From an uncultured Phycisphaeraceae bacterium (GTDB lineage Bacteria > Planctomycetota > Phycisphaerae > Phycisphaerales > UBA1924): a stretch of 64,000 nt of DNA. Both the position numbers and the translations under genes were made by a program. The notes under the pieces are model-generated. The model did no database searches, was not told the origin of the DNA, and saw nothing but the letters and a program-made list of their open reading frames with translations. Location of the stretch: assembly GCA_937899905.1 (NCBI GenBank), contig CALCCF010000089.1:52821-116820 (forward strand), written 5' to 3'. Positions 44,624 to 53,352 of this stretch are shown piece after piece. Each line of letters starts with the position of its first letter. The stretch's first letter is position 1.

Positions 44624-46452
44624 TCGATAGCCAGCAGACTGAAGACACCCAGGCTCCCACGCAGCGCTCGTCGGGCGGGCTGACCGAGGACATCCGCGGC
44701 GTGATGGCTGACATCGAGCGGCGGCTCGACCGGCTGAAGGTGGCCCATGCCGACCGCGAGCGCGAGCGCCAAGACCTGGAGAATCGCAACGCCGATGTAG
44801 AGGCACGCGCCGCATCGCTCGCGGAGGAAGCCGCCGCGCTCGAGCGGGGCCAGCAGGCACACGAGGAGGCCGTAGCCGCCGCGCAGTCGCGCTTCGAGGA
44901 GCTCGACCGCCGAGAGGTCGCGGCGCGCGAGGCGTTCGAGCAAGCCAAGGCTCGGCACGATGAGACGCGCCGCGAGTTGGGCGTCGAGCGCGAGAACGTC
45001 GAGCGCGAGCGCAAGGCGCTGACCGAAGCGCAGGAAGAGTTCGAGCTCGAGAAGGACCGCGTGCGCGAGATCGCCGCGGAGGCTACCCAGCATCTCAAGG
45101 ACATCGAGGACGACCGCGAAGCGCTCGCGAAGACGTCCGTCGAGCTCGACGAGCGGCAGAAGGACCTGGACAGCCAGGCATCGACGCTGGCCGAACGCTT
45201 GAAGGAGCTGGAGCAGCAGCGAGCGGGACTCGACGAACGCGCCGCGCAGCTCGATGAGCAGGACCGCAAGCTCGCCGAACTCAGCCGCGAGGCAGCCGAG
45301 CAGCGCGAACAGCTCTCGGGTGATAGCTCGGACCTGGAGCAACAGAAGCGTTGGCTCGCCGAGCAGACGGCCCAGGTCGACCTGCTGCGCGCCCGGGTCG
45401 CGCAGCTGGAGACCGAACTGGCCGAGGCGCGTGAAGCCGCTGAAGCTGCGCCCGTTTCGGGCGATGCGCACATCGCCGATGAGGCCGTCGCGCATGAGCT
45501 CGAGGTTACGAAGGAAAAGCTCCGAGACGCGGCGACGATTATCGGCGAGCTCCGCGAAAAGCTCGACCGAGCCAAGCAGAACACGAGCGGCGATGCCGGT
45601 GCCTCGGACGACGAGCACCTGGCGCGTCGAAAGCGCCGGCTCGACTACGTTCGTGGCACGCTGCGCGAGCAGCAGGACAAGCTCGCGCAGGCCAGCGCAC
45701 TACTGCGTGAGCGCACCGCCTCGATGGCGGCGAGCCCAGAAGCAAGGCCTTCGCCACCGGCCAAGGTTGGCGTGGTCGGTGGCTTCGCCCGGCTTGGCAT
45801 GGGCACGGCGGGCATCTCCTTCGCGTTGGCGATCCTCGCGGGCGTGAGCTGGCTGGCCGCTGGGGAGATCGCGACGCCGACGTACGTCGCCAGCGTGACC
45901 GTGGCGCACGACGCGCGGGGGCGCGACGTGCTTGCTGAGGATCTGGCCGGTTGGCAGCGCTTCCATGAAGAACTCATGGTCGACCCACGCTTCTACGAGT
46001 TCGCTTCCGAGCGCATGCGTCAGCGTGGCCTGTTGGGCCTCGGCGACGCCGTCGCGGTCAAGAACTTCGTCGAGGATGAGGTCAGCTGGGTCTCGGGGCG
46101 TGATGGCGAGCTCAAGCTTGAGGTGCGTCAGCAAGGTGCCGACCGGGCCGAACGCGTCGCCGAGACGCTGGCGATCGCGCTCGTCGGGCAGGCGAACGCG
46201 GGCCGGGAGCGCCGACCCGACGGGCTGCCAAGCGTGGTGTCGAAGGAAGCCGCAGCGAGCGGGCGCGCTCTGACCAACGAGCAGCCGATGTACGCCGGCG
46301 GCATCATGGCCGGTCTGGCGTTGCTCAGCCTTGGGCTGGGCGGGATGGTCTCCAAGCGGCTCGGCCGGCTCCGCGAGGAGGTCGAAGCCGAAGGCGCAAC
46401 GGCGGTGGACGAGATGGGCGAGACGAGCGAGAAGCGCATCAGCATCGGCTGA
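44620..46452 (+). CDS. Coiled-coil protein with Wzz-like membrane domain
   Basis: The 610-residue protein starts at ATG 44620 with GGAAGGG upstream and overlaps the preceding stop. About 360 residues of acidic coiled coil are followed by a membrane helix (GISFALAILAGVSWLAAG). A ~150-residue extracytoplasmic region (TYVASVTVAHDARGRDV to EVRQQGADRAERVAETLAIA) and a second helix (YAGGIMAGLALLSLGLGG) come next. Two helices flanking such a segment resemble Wzz-type polysaccharide co-polymerases, but here the cytoplasmic coiled coil is the dominant part. The Wzz link is structural inference. Confidence 0.7.
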   Translation: MIDSQQTEDTQAPTQRSSGGLTEDIRGVMADIERRLDRLKVAHADRERERQDLENRNADVEARAASLAEEAAALERGQQAHEEAVAAAQSRFEELDRREVAAREAFEQAKARHDETRRELGVERENVERERKALTEAQEEFELEKDRVREIAAEATQHLKDIEDDREALAKTSVELDERQKDLDSQASTLAERLKELEQQRAGLDERAAQLDEQDRKLAELSREAAEQREQLSGDSSDLEQQKRWLAEQTAQVDLLRARVAQLETELAEAREAAEAAPVSGDAHIADEAVAHELEVTKEKLRDAATIIGELREKLDRAKQNTSGDAGASDDEHLARRKRRLDYVRGTLREQQDKLAQASALLRERTASMAASPEARPSPPAKVGVVGGFARLGMGTAGISFALAILAGVSWLAAGEIATPTYVASVTVAHDARGRDVLAEDLAGWQRFHEELMVDPRFYEFASERMRQRGLLGLGDAVAVKNFVEDEVSWVSGRDGELKLEVRQQGADRAERVAETLAIALVGQANAGRERRPDGLPSVVSKEAAASGRALTNEQPMYAGGIMAGLALLSLGLGGMVSKRLGRLREEVEAEGATAVDEMGETSEKRISIG

Positions 46453-46475
46453 GCGTTTGACATCGACGCGGACCA

Positions 46476-46506
46476 CGAAAAAGCCCGAGCCACTACGGCT
46501 CGGGCT
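46476..46506 (-). terminator. Intrinsic terminator of the sigma/anti-sigma operon
   Basis: The 10-base stem AGCCCGAGCC (46482-46491) pairs with GGCTCGGGCT (46497-46506) around a five-base loop. On the minus strand the stem is followed by TTTTTC, so it terminates the anti-sigma transcript. On the plus strand only a weak T-run follows. Confidence 0.8.
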
Positions 46507-46533
46507 GTCCGTTTGGGTGAGGGTGGCGAACGA

Positions 46534-47346
46534 TCAGATGGAGACTGTGGTGGTTGCCAAGAGTTCCCTGGTGCCATCCACCAAGCTCACGCTGACCAGA
46601 GCCAGACGCATGCCAGACTGCAACGCGAGGTTTTCAAGCCGCTGCGTGGTCAGTTGGCTGCTCGTCGCCGCGAACTGGCTGATCGTGCGCCCGATCTGGT
46701 CGTTGGTGTCCAGTTCGACCAGTGCGTACTGGACCGTGTCGGTCGTCGCGAGGCCTCCGCAATTCAGGAAGCCGACACCCTTCTCCTCGAGATACTGGAG
46801 CGTGATCTCGACCGCCGAATCGGGCTGGGATGATGCGAACCGGATGCTGTCCACGAGGTGGGGCCTGAGTAGCACGTCGCGGGACTCGGCTCCGTAGGCA
46901 TTAATGGCGCCTTGGAGCGCGAGGTTGCTCACAAAACGCTCTTCAAGGTCGCCGTAGCGGAGCGTGGACTGCCAGAAGGCGACGCCAAAAGCCATCGCGG
47001 CGGCGATGCCGGCGATCGCGCCGACGCGCCATCCGCGGTGGATTCCCTGGCTCTTGCGGATGCTCAGGGGCTGGTCGTCCTCTTCGGACTCGGCGGCCTT
47101 GGCGACGGCGTCGGCCAGCACGGCCTCGCGTACTGCGATGATGACCTTCTCGCGGAGTTGCGGATCGGGGCTCACCTCGGGGAGCAGCCCCTGGAGGTCG
47201 GCCAAGCGGGCCTGCTCGGCGATCACACGCTCGCGCACCGAGGCGGGGGACGCCTCAAGGGCTGAGTTGAACGCCTCGGACTCGTGGTCATCAAGCATGC
47301 CCATCGCGTCGAGCACGGCATGTTCGATGAGTTGCATGGTGTTCAT
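46534..47346 (-). CDS. Probable membrane anti-sigma factor (RskA-like)
   Basis: The protein of 270 residues has an N-terminal cytoplasmic part (LDAMGMLDDHESEAFNSALE) like RskA-type anti-sigma factors, one membrane helix (about 106-127), and an extracytoplasmic C-terminal domain. The HxxxCxxC zinc motif of ZAS anti-sigmas is absent. ATG 47346 overlaps the ECF sigma stop (ATGA), the usual arrangement for a sigma and its inhibitor. The signal it senses is unknown. Confidence 0.85.
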   Translation of the reverse strand: MNTMQLIEHAVLDAMGMLDDHESEAFNSALEASPASVRERVIAEQARLADLQGLLPEVSPDPQLREKVIIAVREAVLADAVAKAAESEEDDQPLSIRKSQGIHRGWRVGAIAGIAAAMAFGVAFWQSTLRYGDLEERFVSNLALQGAINAYGAESRDVLLRPHLVDSIRFASSQPDSAVEITLQYLEEKGVGFLNCGGLATTDTVQYALVELDTNDQIGRTISQFAATSSQLTTQRLENLALQSGMRLALVSVSLVDGTRELLATTTVSI

Positions 47347-47918
47347 GTAGGGGCTTCCTCGACCGCTCTCTCTCTCAACCGAACCAGTGCCCTGCTCAGC
47401 GCCGACTTCACGGTGCCGATCGGCGTATCCAACTCCTCGCCGATCTGGCGAAGGGTTTGCCCCCCTAGATACGCACGGATCACCACGCGCTGTTGCAGTT
47501 CCGGCAAGGACTTTACCAGTTCCAACACATCCCGATAACGCTCGTCCTGCTCCAAGCGTTTCATCTCACTTGGAACATCGCCGGGGGTTTGGCCGCCCGC
47601 GTCACCCAGGGCGGTTGTTCGGAGCCTGGCCTGACTCCGCCGCAGGCGATCCACGAGGTGCCGGCGGCTAAGTAACATCACCCACGTCACGAGGGCTGCC
47701 CGCTTGGGGTCGTAGCGATCCGCGGTCTTCCACAGGCGGACGAAGATCTCCTGGACCGCGTCCTCGGCGTCGGCGCGCGTGGGCATGGTCTGGTAGGCCA
47801 TGCGATACACGAGCGAACCGAATCGGTCGTACAGGTCGCCGATCGCCGACTCATCGCCCGACGCGATGCGCTGCATCAGCTCCAGGTCTGCCTTTGGATC
47901 TCGGGGATGCTTGGTCAT
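47343..47918 (-). CDS. ECF-family RNA polymerase sigma factor
   Basis: The 191-residue protein has region 2 (AIGDLYDRFGSLVYRMAYQT, ADAEDAVQEIFVRLWKTADR) and region 4 (LPELQQRVVIRAYLGGQTLR, GTVKSALSRALVRLRE) with a short linker. This is the SigK-like ECF layout that pairs with RskA-like inhibitors. ATG 47918 has AGGTGG upstream; a longer frame to 47960 has none. It is translationally coupled to the anti-sigma gene. Confidence 0.93.
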   Translation of the reverse strand: MTKHPRDPKADLELMQRIASGDESAIGDLYDRFGSLVYRMAYQTMPTRADAEDAVQEIFVRLWKTADRYDPKRAALVTWVMLLSRRHLVDRLRRSQARLRTTALGDAGGQTPGDVPSEMKRLEQDERYRDVLELVKSLPELQQRVVIRAYLGGQTLRQIGEELDTPIGTVKSALSRALVRLRERAVEEAPT

Positions 47919-48124
47919 GGCCCACCTGCCGAGTGTGCCGCGTGCGGCACGATTGTGCAAGCACGCGGAACAAACACTCTATTCGCCCCGATTCCTCACA
48001 GGATCCTTGCGTGGCGTTCGGGTGATCGGGCCCAATGCGGCCCGGGAGTCGACAACAGGAGAGTTTTGAAAGCATTTTGTTTGGTTTTTCTGTCAATTTC
48101 GTTGCGCCAACCCAAAGAAATCCC

Positions 48125-48154
48125 TTGTTTGGCGGGGCTCGATTCGGGTACACT
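48125..48154 (+). promoter_or_regulatory. Candidate promoter of the pseudopilin gene
   Basis: TTGTTT (48125-48130) and TACACT (48149-48154) are separated by 18 bases and lie 35 bases before the ATG. Matches to the consensus are 3 of 6 and 4 of 6. The rest of the 271-base divergent gap holds an AT-rich stretch at 48066-48110 and no gene. Confidence 0.35.
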
Positions 48155-48189
48155 TACCGCATGGGGTTCAGCCGCTGCGGGGATCGCGG

Positions 48190-48972
48190 ATGAGTGGGGT
48201 CCAGCGTACAACTCGGCAGAGCGCTCGCCGACTGCCTCGGCGAGGCGGTATCGCCCGCGCGTTCACCCTGGTCGATGTGCTCGTCTCGATCGCCGTGATC
48301 GTCGTGCTGATCTCGCTCATGCTGCCGGCCATCACCAAGGCAACCGAGACAGCCCACCGCGTGGTGTGCTCCTCGAACGTGCGTCAGATTGGCGTGGCAA
48401 TGCTGATGTACGCCGACGCGAATGGCGATTACATCCCGCCGACGACGTTTTACGACCCGTCGCGGAATCGTGCCCAAGAGATGCTCATCCTGCGGCTTTC
48501 TGGCGTGACCTCGGCTCCGCAGGATTTCGACCCCGAGACTGGCGGCTGGGACGGCATCGGCCTGCTCTTCCACGAGCAGTATCTCGACAACGCCGCGTGC
48601 TTCTTCTGCCCGTCGCACGATGGTGCGCACCCGCTGAGCGAGTACGCCGGGAACTTCGGTACCGTGCCGGCCTTCGTCGTCGGCAACTACCAGTACCGTG
48701 GTGCCGGTCCGGACGGCCAGCAACGCCTGTACAGGATCGAGCCGCGGCGGACCGCGCTGGTCGCCGACGGCATGCGGCTCAAGAGCGACTACAACCACAA
48801 GATCGGGTCGAACGTCATGCGGGCGGATCTTTCGGTGACGTGGTTCCGCGACTACGAGGGCCGGATCCTCTCTGGGCTGCCCCAAGAAGAGTCGCAGGCT
48901 CGCTCTTCTGCGGTCATGGACGCCTGGGACCTGATCGACCAGCAGCTCGACGGCTCGAGTTCGTTCCGGTAG
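48190..48972 (+). CDS. Type II secretion/type IV pilin-like protein (pseudopilin)
   Basis: The protein of 260 residues carries a prepilin-type signal with hydrophobic helix RAFTLVDVLVSIAVIVVLIS. Ala replaces the usual Gly before the cut and Asp replaces Glu at position 5. The mature part contains CSSNVRQIGVAMLMYADANG, typical of planctomycete pseudopilins with an H-X9-DG-like end. It probably joins a type II secretion-like pseudopilus. No secretion genes are adjacent. Confidence 0.88.
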   Translation: MSGVQRTTRQSARRLPRRGGIARAFTLVDVLVSIAVIVVLISLMLPAITKATETAHRVVCSSNVRQIGVAMLMYADANGDYIPPTTFYDPSRNRAQEMLILRLSGVTSAPQDFDPETGGWDGIGLLFHEQYLDNAACFFCPSHDGAHPLSEYAGNFGTVPAFVVGNYQYRGAGPDGQQRLYRIEPRRTALVADGMRLKSDYNHKIGSNVMRADLSVTWFRDYEGRILSGLPQEESQARSSAVMDAWDLIDQQLDGSSSFR

Positions 48973-49189
48973 TCGACCGGTCATCGTCGGCCTCCGATAG
49001 ACGACCACCCATAGCCGACCACGAACCCCAAAACTGGATCATTCCTTGAGTAGTGGCCTTTGCGGGCACCATACCGTGGCTAAGCGAGCTCTCGTCTTCG
49101 TACCGAAGAGCTGACCGGCTCGGCGACCGTCGCGCATCAGCACGCAGGAGTGGCATCGCTCGTACCGTTGCAACGAAGGAGGCTTGGCC

Positions 49190-50251
49190 ATGTTCAACTG
49201 GATCTCTTCGGGCGTCGGCGGAACATCGCTCGTACGCTTCGCCCTGTTCCTCGCTGCGGCACTGCTCACACTCGCGCCGCGGACGGCCCTCGCACAGCTC
49301 ACGCCCGATCGCACGTACTACGGGCACGGCCGCGAGATCCCGGTCACCGTTGGTAACCTCGACGATAGCGTGGCGGAGGAATTCGACATCGTGCTGTTCA
49401 ACGCGGCGGGTGATCGAGTCGCCAAGGCGTCGGTGCTCAAGGGCCGCGTGGACCTCGCGACGTTCTTCCCGATCTTGTGGAGCCAGAACGAACCGGCTGT
49501 TTTGTATGCGCAGCTGTACCCGGGCGCGGGCGACGCCGAAGGAGAAGATCTGGGCGAGCCGGAGGGTCCCCCACTGGTGCTGCAGCCACTCCTGACGCCA
49601 CAGCGTGCGTCGGTGAACCCCGATCGCAGCATCCGCTGGTCGAATACTCCACCGCTGTTCTCTGGCATGCGGATCTACGTCGATCAGCTCTTGAAGCTGA
49701 ACACGACCGAGGGCGAGGCGGTGTTCCGTTTACGCCCGGATGAAGCGCCCAACACCGTCTGGCACATACGCGAACTCGCGCGGGGTGGCTTCTACACAGA
49801 TATCCCGTTCCACCGCGTCGTACCAACGCATCCATCAGGGATGCCGTTTGTTATCCAAGTGGGTGACCCATTGGGACAGGGTGGCGGTGGTCCCGGGATG
49901 TTCATCGATTTGGAGCAGAGCGAACTTAACCACACCTTCGGCGTGCTATCGATGGCACGAACGCGTGATCCGGATACGAACGGCTCGCAATTCTTCGTGG
50001 CACTCAGCAGTGAGGCCACGGTCCACTTGAACGGCGCATATACCGCGTTCGGCGAGGCGATCTCAGGCGCCCAGACCATTCTTGCGATCGAACGGACGCC
50101 ACTGCTGGATCCCAATCTCCCATCGAACCACCCCGATGCCGGCAGGCCTGCTGATCCACCACGCATCGTAACGGCCGAGCTCATCGACGCCCCGCCTTTT
50201 GGTACAGGGCCGGAACCGGTGCAGCGGCCCACGCCTTCGGGCGAGCGTTGA
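49190..50251 (+). CDS. Secreted cyclophilin-type peptidyl-prolyl isomerase
   Basis: ATG 49190 follows GAAGGAGG with good spacing and gives a 353-residue protein with signal peptide (FALFLAAALLTLAPRTALAQ). An N-terminal beta-rich domain of ~120 residues precedes the cyclophilin domain (about 165-335). The active-site motifs are IPFHRVV, PFVIQVGDP, GSQFFVAL and HLNGAYTAFGEA. It should catalyse proline isomerisation in exported proteins. The N-terminal domain is not one I recognise. Confidence 0.9.
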   Translation: MFNWISSGVGGTSLVRFALFLAAALLTLAPRTALAQLTPDRTYYGHGREIPVTVGNLDDSVAEEFDIVLFNAAGDRVAKASVLKGRVDLATFFPILWSQNEPAVLYAQLYPGAGDAEGEDLGEPEGPPLVLQPLLTPQRASVNPDRSIRWSNTPPLFSGMRIYVDQLLKLNTTEGEAVFRLRPDEAPNTVWHIRELARGGFYTDIPFHRVVPTHPSGMPFVIQVGDPLGQGGGGPGMFIDLEQSELNHTFGVLSMARTRDPDTNGSQFFVALSSEATVHLNGAYTAFGEAISGAQTILAIERTPLLDPNLPSNHPDAGRPADPPRIVTAELIDAPPFGTGPEPVQRPTPSGER

Positions 50252-50257
50252 GCGACG

Positions 50258-51232
50258 CTAGAACCGGTACGACAAGCCCGCGAAGAGCACGAGCGTCGGA
50301 TCGCTCTCGACACGGCGCAGACGATCGCCGTCGCTATCCTCGATCTTGAAGCGACGCCAGAGCTCAGAACCGATGCCGGCTTCGATTTCCAGCCCGGGCT
50401 GGGGCTGCCAGTTCACGCCCAGGCGCAGGTCTATCGACTTGTCCTGGAAGACGCCCTCGGGCGCGAACCCGTCCTCGTCGAGCCGATAGTTGCGCTCGTT
50501 GTATCCGGCCTGCAGCTCAAAAGAGAGCTTGTCGTTGGCTTCGTACGAAAGGCTTGCACCGCTAAGCGTGCCGAGGCTGAGCGTCCAGCGTTCGTCAAGG
50601 TCGAAGGTCGCGTCGATCGCGGGTAGGGGCAGGAACTCGACGTTGCCCTCCTGCTCGGCCGTCGCGATCACGCTCACGCCGATCGAGATATTCTCGGTGG
50701 CCTGGTATGCTGTGCCAATGCCCGCGCGCCAGACGATCGAGTCGCCGACGTCGGCGTTACGCTCGCGTGCGAGGCCGATGCCACCCAAGGCGATGAGGCT
50801 CCACTGCCGGTCGAGGTTGTGGCTCACGAGCACGTCGACGTTCTGGCGGTTCATGCTGCCCACCGGATCGCCATCGACCGGGTCGAGCCGGAAAGCTCCG
50901 TCGAAGTCGTAGAAGGCGAACTCGTTGCTGAACTGGAAGATCGCCCGGGTACGCCGCGACGCGAGCCAGATCACATCGAACTCGGTGCGCGTCAGCGCGC
51001 TGTTGGCCTTTCCGCCGCCGTCGATGTGCGGCACGGTCGTCGCTTCGATGCTCTGGCCGATCGTGTAGATGAACGTCGGCATCGGTGGGCGCTGCGGTTG
51101 GGTCGTCGCGTCTTCCGCCGTCTGGACCGGGGAGTCCACGCCGGCGTCGGCCTCTGGCGGCGTGTCGGCATCCTGGCCCAGGCTCGTGCCGACCGCGGCG
51201 AGGATGGCGAGGGTTGCGGCGATCGATCGCAT
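50258..51232 (-). CDS. Outer-membrane beta-barrel protein
   Basis: This 324-residue protein has signal peptide MRSIAATLAILAAVGTSLGQ and a Pro/Thr-rich linker. About 230 residues of alternating amphipathic strands with Trp/Tyr girdles follow (ELQAGYNERNYRLDEDG, LRLGVNWQPQPGLEIEAGIG). The C-terminal LFAGLSYRF ends in Phe, the classic signal for outer-membrane assembly. It resembles DUF6268-type planctomycete proteins, but I cannot confirm that. Its cargo is unknown. Confidence 0.8.
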   Translation of the reverse strand: MRSIAATLAILAAVGTSLGQDADTPPEADAGVDSPVQTAEDATTQPQRPPMPTFIYTIGQSIEATTVPHIDGGGKANSALTRTEFDVIWLASRRTRAIFQFSNEFAFYDFDGAFRLDPVDGDPVGSMNRQNVDVLVSHNLDRQWSLIALGGIGLARERNADVGDSIVWRAGIGTAYQATENISIGVSVIATAEQEGNVEFLPLPAIDATFDLDERWTLSLGTLSGASLSYEANDKLSFELQAGYNERNYRLDEDGFAPEGVFQDKSIDLRLGVNWQPQPGLEIEAGIGSELWRRFKIEDSDGDRLRRVESDPTLVLFAGLSYRF

Positions 51233-51337
51233 GGGCGGGCTCCGGGGACGTTCAGATCACGGGTCTGGGTCGGGGTGGCCACGGAGGATAGTCTTCACTA
51301 ATGTCGTGCGGCGACCGGCCGGACGGGGGGACGGGCG

Positions 51338-52348
51338 ATGCTCTGGGTGATCTTGTGGTGGGTTGGCGGGATTTCCGGGGCACTGGTCGCGGTCTGGATG
51401 CTCGTTGCTGCTGCAGGCTTGGATGGGGCCCGGCGGGGCCTGCGCGGCCGCCGTGGCGTGCTCTCCTGCGGCGCGTGCGGGCACGAGGCGGTCACGCCCG
51501 ACCGCATCGCGGCCTGCCCCGAATGCGGAGCGCTGTACGCGAAAGTCGGCCTTGTCACGCCGCGTGCAGGGCTGCGGTATGGGCCGCCGACGCCGATCGT
51601 CTTGCTGCTTGTGCTCTCAGGTGTGGTCCTTGGTTCGGCGCTGCTCGCCCCGCCGGTGGGGATGGCGGCCAACCTCCGGGCCATCGGCGGCGCCCAGATC
51701 GAGTCTCGCCGGATGACCACGTCCTTCCAGCCCGAGGTCACCGGCGCGTCGGTGCCACCTGCACGGCTGTATTGGCTCGGCTTCCATCGTGACATATTGA
51801 CTGCCCGGACGCCCGGTCAGTGGAGCGCGAACCCGCCGCTGCTCCGCGGCTCGATGGAGGTCGAGATCGTCGTTGGATCGACGTCACAAACACCCGCTTC
51901 GGTTCCCGCTCCGACGAGCGCGCCGAGGTTCACGCTCCGGCTGGACTCGTTCTCCACGAGCGACTGGCAACTCGTCGATGGCTCCGACGTAGAACATGCA
52001 CGCGGCAGCGATGGCCCAGAGGTGGGCATCGCCGCGTTGTTCGACGCAGCCGGGCTCTCGTCGCAGGGATCGGCGTGGCCGGGTGCGCAGGACGAGTTGG
52101 ACATGGCCCTGCGCATTGTCACACTCCACGCTGCGGCTGGTGGCGGACAGATCACCGGCTTGCCCAGCCCGGGCCTCTACGGTCTCCGACGGATCGGCAC
52201 CTCGACCACCGTCAACGGCACGTCCACGTTCCACGCCATCTCGCCCTGGGGCATCGCGGCGGGCGTCGCCACGCCGGCCTTGCTCAGCGGCGCGGCATTG
52301 GGGCTGCTGGGCCTCATCTGGTGGCTCCGGCGACGCATGGTGGGCTGA
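51338..52348 (+). CDS. Membrane protein with zinc ribbon
   Basis: The 336-residue protein begins with a membrane helix (MLWVILWWVGGISGALVAVW). A zinc ribbon (LSCGACGHEAVTP and AACPECGALY, about residues 43-68), a second helix (PIVLLLVLSGVVLGSALLA), a soluble ~200-residue domain and a final helix before RRRMVG follow. The ribbon resembles those at 35016 and 53353, but the soluble domain is different. Function is unknown. Confidence 0.75.
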   Translation: MLWVILWWVGGISGALVAVWMLVAAAGLDGARRGLRGRRGVLSCGACGHEAVTPDRIAACPECGALYAKVGLVTPRAGLRYGPPTPIVLLLVLSGVVLGSALLAPPVGMAANLRAIGGAQIESRRMTTSFQPEVTGASVPPARLYWLGFHRDILTARTPGQWSANPPLLRGSMEVEIVVGSTSQTPASVPAPTSAPRFTLRLDSFSTSDWQLVDGSDVEHARGSDGPEVGIAALFDAAGLSSQGSAWPGAQDELDMALRIVTLHAAAGGGQITGLPSPGLYGLRRIGTSTTVNGTSTFHAISPWGIAAGVATPALLSGAALGLLGLIWWLRRRMVG

Positions 52349-52380
52349 GGACCCAGGCCACCCAGGGCCATCAACCCCCG

Positions 52381-52386
52381 TAGGAT
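52381..52386 (+). promoter_or_regulatory. -10-like hexamer, leaderless ABC ATPase gene
   Basis: TAGGAT lies seven bases before ATG 52394. The AGGA within it is too far and too weak to be a good ribosome site, but cannot be excluded. Confidence 0.3.
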
Positions 52387-52393
52387 GGGCCCC

Positions 52394-53299
52394 ATGAGTG
52401 CTCCAGCCGCCCCCACCGCGCCGACCGACCCCGCCGCCCAGCCCGCAGCCGAGGCCCGGCGCGGGCCCCCGCTGCTGGCCGTCAAGGACCTGAAGACCCA
52501 CTTCCCGATCCGCAGCGGCTTGCTGCAGCGGGTCACCGGACACGTCAAGGCCGTCGACGGCGTGAGCTTCGATCTGGGCAAGGGCGAGACGCTGGGCCTC
52601 GTCGGCGAGAGTGGCTGCGGCAAGACCACCGTGGGCCGAACGCTGCTGCGATTGATCCCCAACACCGGCGGCAGCGTGCTCTTCGAGGGCAAGGACGTGC
52701 TCAAGGCCCAGGGCACCGAGATGAAGGCCCTGCGGCGGGACATGCAGATCATCTTTCAGGACCCGGCGGGCAGCCTGAACCCGCGTATGCGCATCGCGAG
52801 CATCGTGGGCGAGCCGCTGATCGTGCACGGCCTAGTCAAGGACCGCACGAAGCTGCGCAAACAGGTCGAGGAACTGCTCGTGCGTTGCGGCATGCCGGCC
52901 GCCGCGGCCGACCGGTACCCGCACGAGTTCAGCGGCGGCCAGCGCCAGCGCATCGGCATCGCTCGCGCACTGGCGCTCGAGCCCAAGTTCATCGTCTGCG
53001 ACGAGCCGACGAGCGCGCTCGACGTCAGCATCCAGGCCCAGATCATCAACCTGCTGACCGACCTGCAGGAAGAGTTCGGCCTGAGCTACCTCTTCATCAG
53101 CCACGACATGGCGGTCATCCAGCACGTGTGCAAGCGCATCGCGGTGATGTACAAGGGCCAGATCGTTGAGACCGGCTCGCGCGATGAGATCCTCAAGAAC
53201 CCGCAGCACAAGTACACGCAGAGCCTGCTCAGCGCCGTGCCCGAGCCCGATCCCAGGCGCGTGAAGCAGCGCGTGATCTTCGAGGGCGGGGCGATGTGA
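52394..53299 (+). CDS. Oligopeptide/dipeptide ABC transporter ATP-binding protein (OppF/DppF-like)
   Basis: This ATPase of 301 residues energises peptide-type ABC importers. Visible are Walker A ([15 protein letters not shown]), the Q-loop ([14 protein letters not shown]), signature [16 protein letters not shown], Walker B with [11 protein letters not shown], and the H-loop SHDMAV. The C-terminal oligopeptide extension ([18 protein letters not shown]) is also present. No permease, binding protein or OppD partner lies nearby, and a terminator follows at once. It therefore probably serves subunits encoded elsewhere. ATG 52385 is an alternative start. Confidence 0.93.
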   Translation: MSAPAAPTAPTDPAAQPAAEARRGPPLLAVKDLKTHFPIRSGLLQRVTGHVKAVDGVSFDLGKGETLGLVGESGCGKTTVGRTLLRLIPNTGGSVLFEGKDVLKAQGTEMKALRRDMQIIFQDPAGSLNPRMRIASIVGEPLIVHGLVKDRTKLRKQVEELLVRCGMPAAAADRYPHEFSGGQRQRIGIARALALEPKFIVCDEPTSALDVSIQAQIINLLTDLQEEFGLSYLFISHDMAVIQHVCKRIAVMYKGQIVETGSRDEILKNPQHKYTQSLLSAVPEPDPRRVKQRVIFEGGAM

Positions 53300-53324
53300 A
53301 GCCAGCTCGGGATCGAGTGTTTCA

Positions 53325-53346
53325 AACGGCCCTTGGGCCGTTTTTT
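53325..53346 (+). terminator. Intrinsic terminator of the ABC ATPase gene
   Basis: AACGGCCC (53325-53332) pairs with GGGCCGTT (53335-53342), and the stem runs into a TTTTTT tract at 53341-53346. It lies 25 bases after the stop codon. Confidence 0.85.
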
Positions 53347-53352
53347 CGTGGG

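Noticed and set aside
47907..49049. Arg-rich plus-strand frame across the sigma promoter and pseudopilin gene
   Set aside because: It is out of frame with the pseudopilin, whose prepilin signal and conserved CSSNVRQIG segment are clear.
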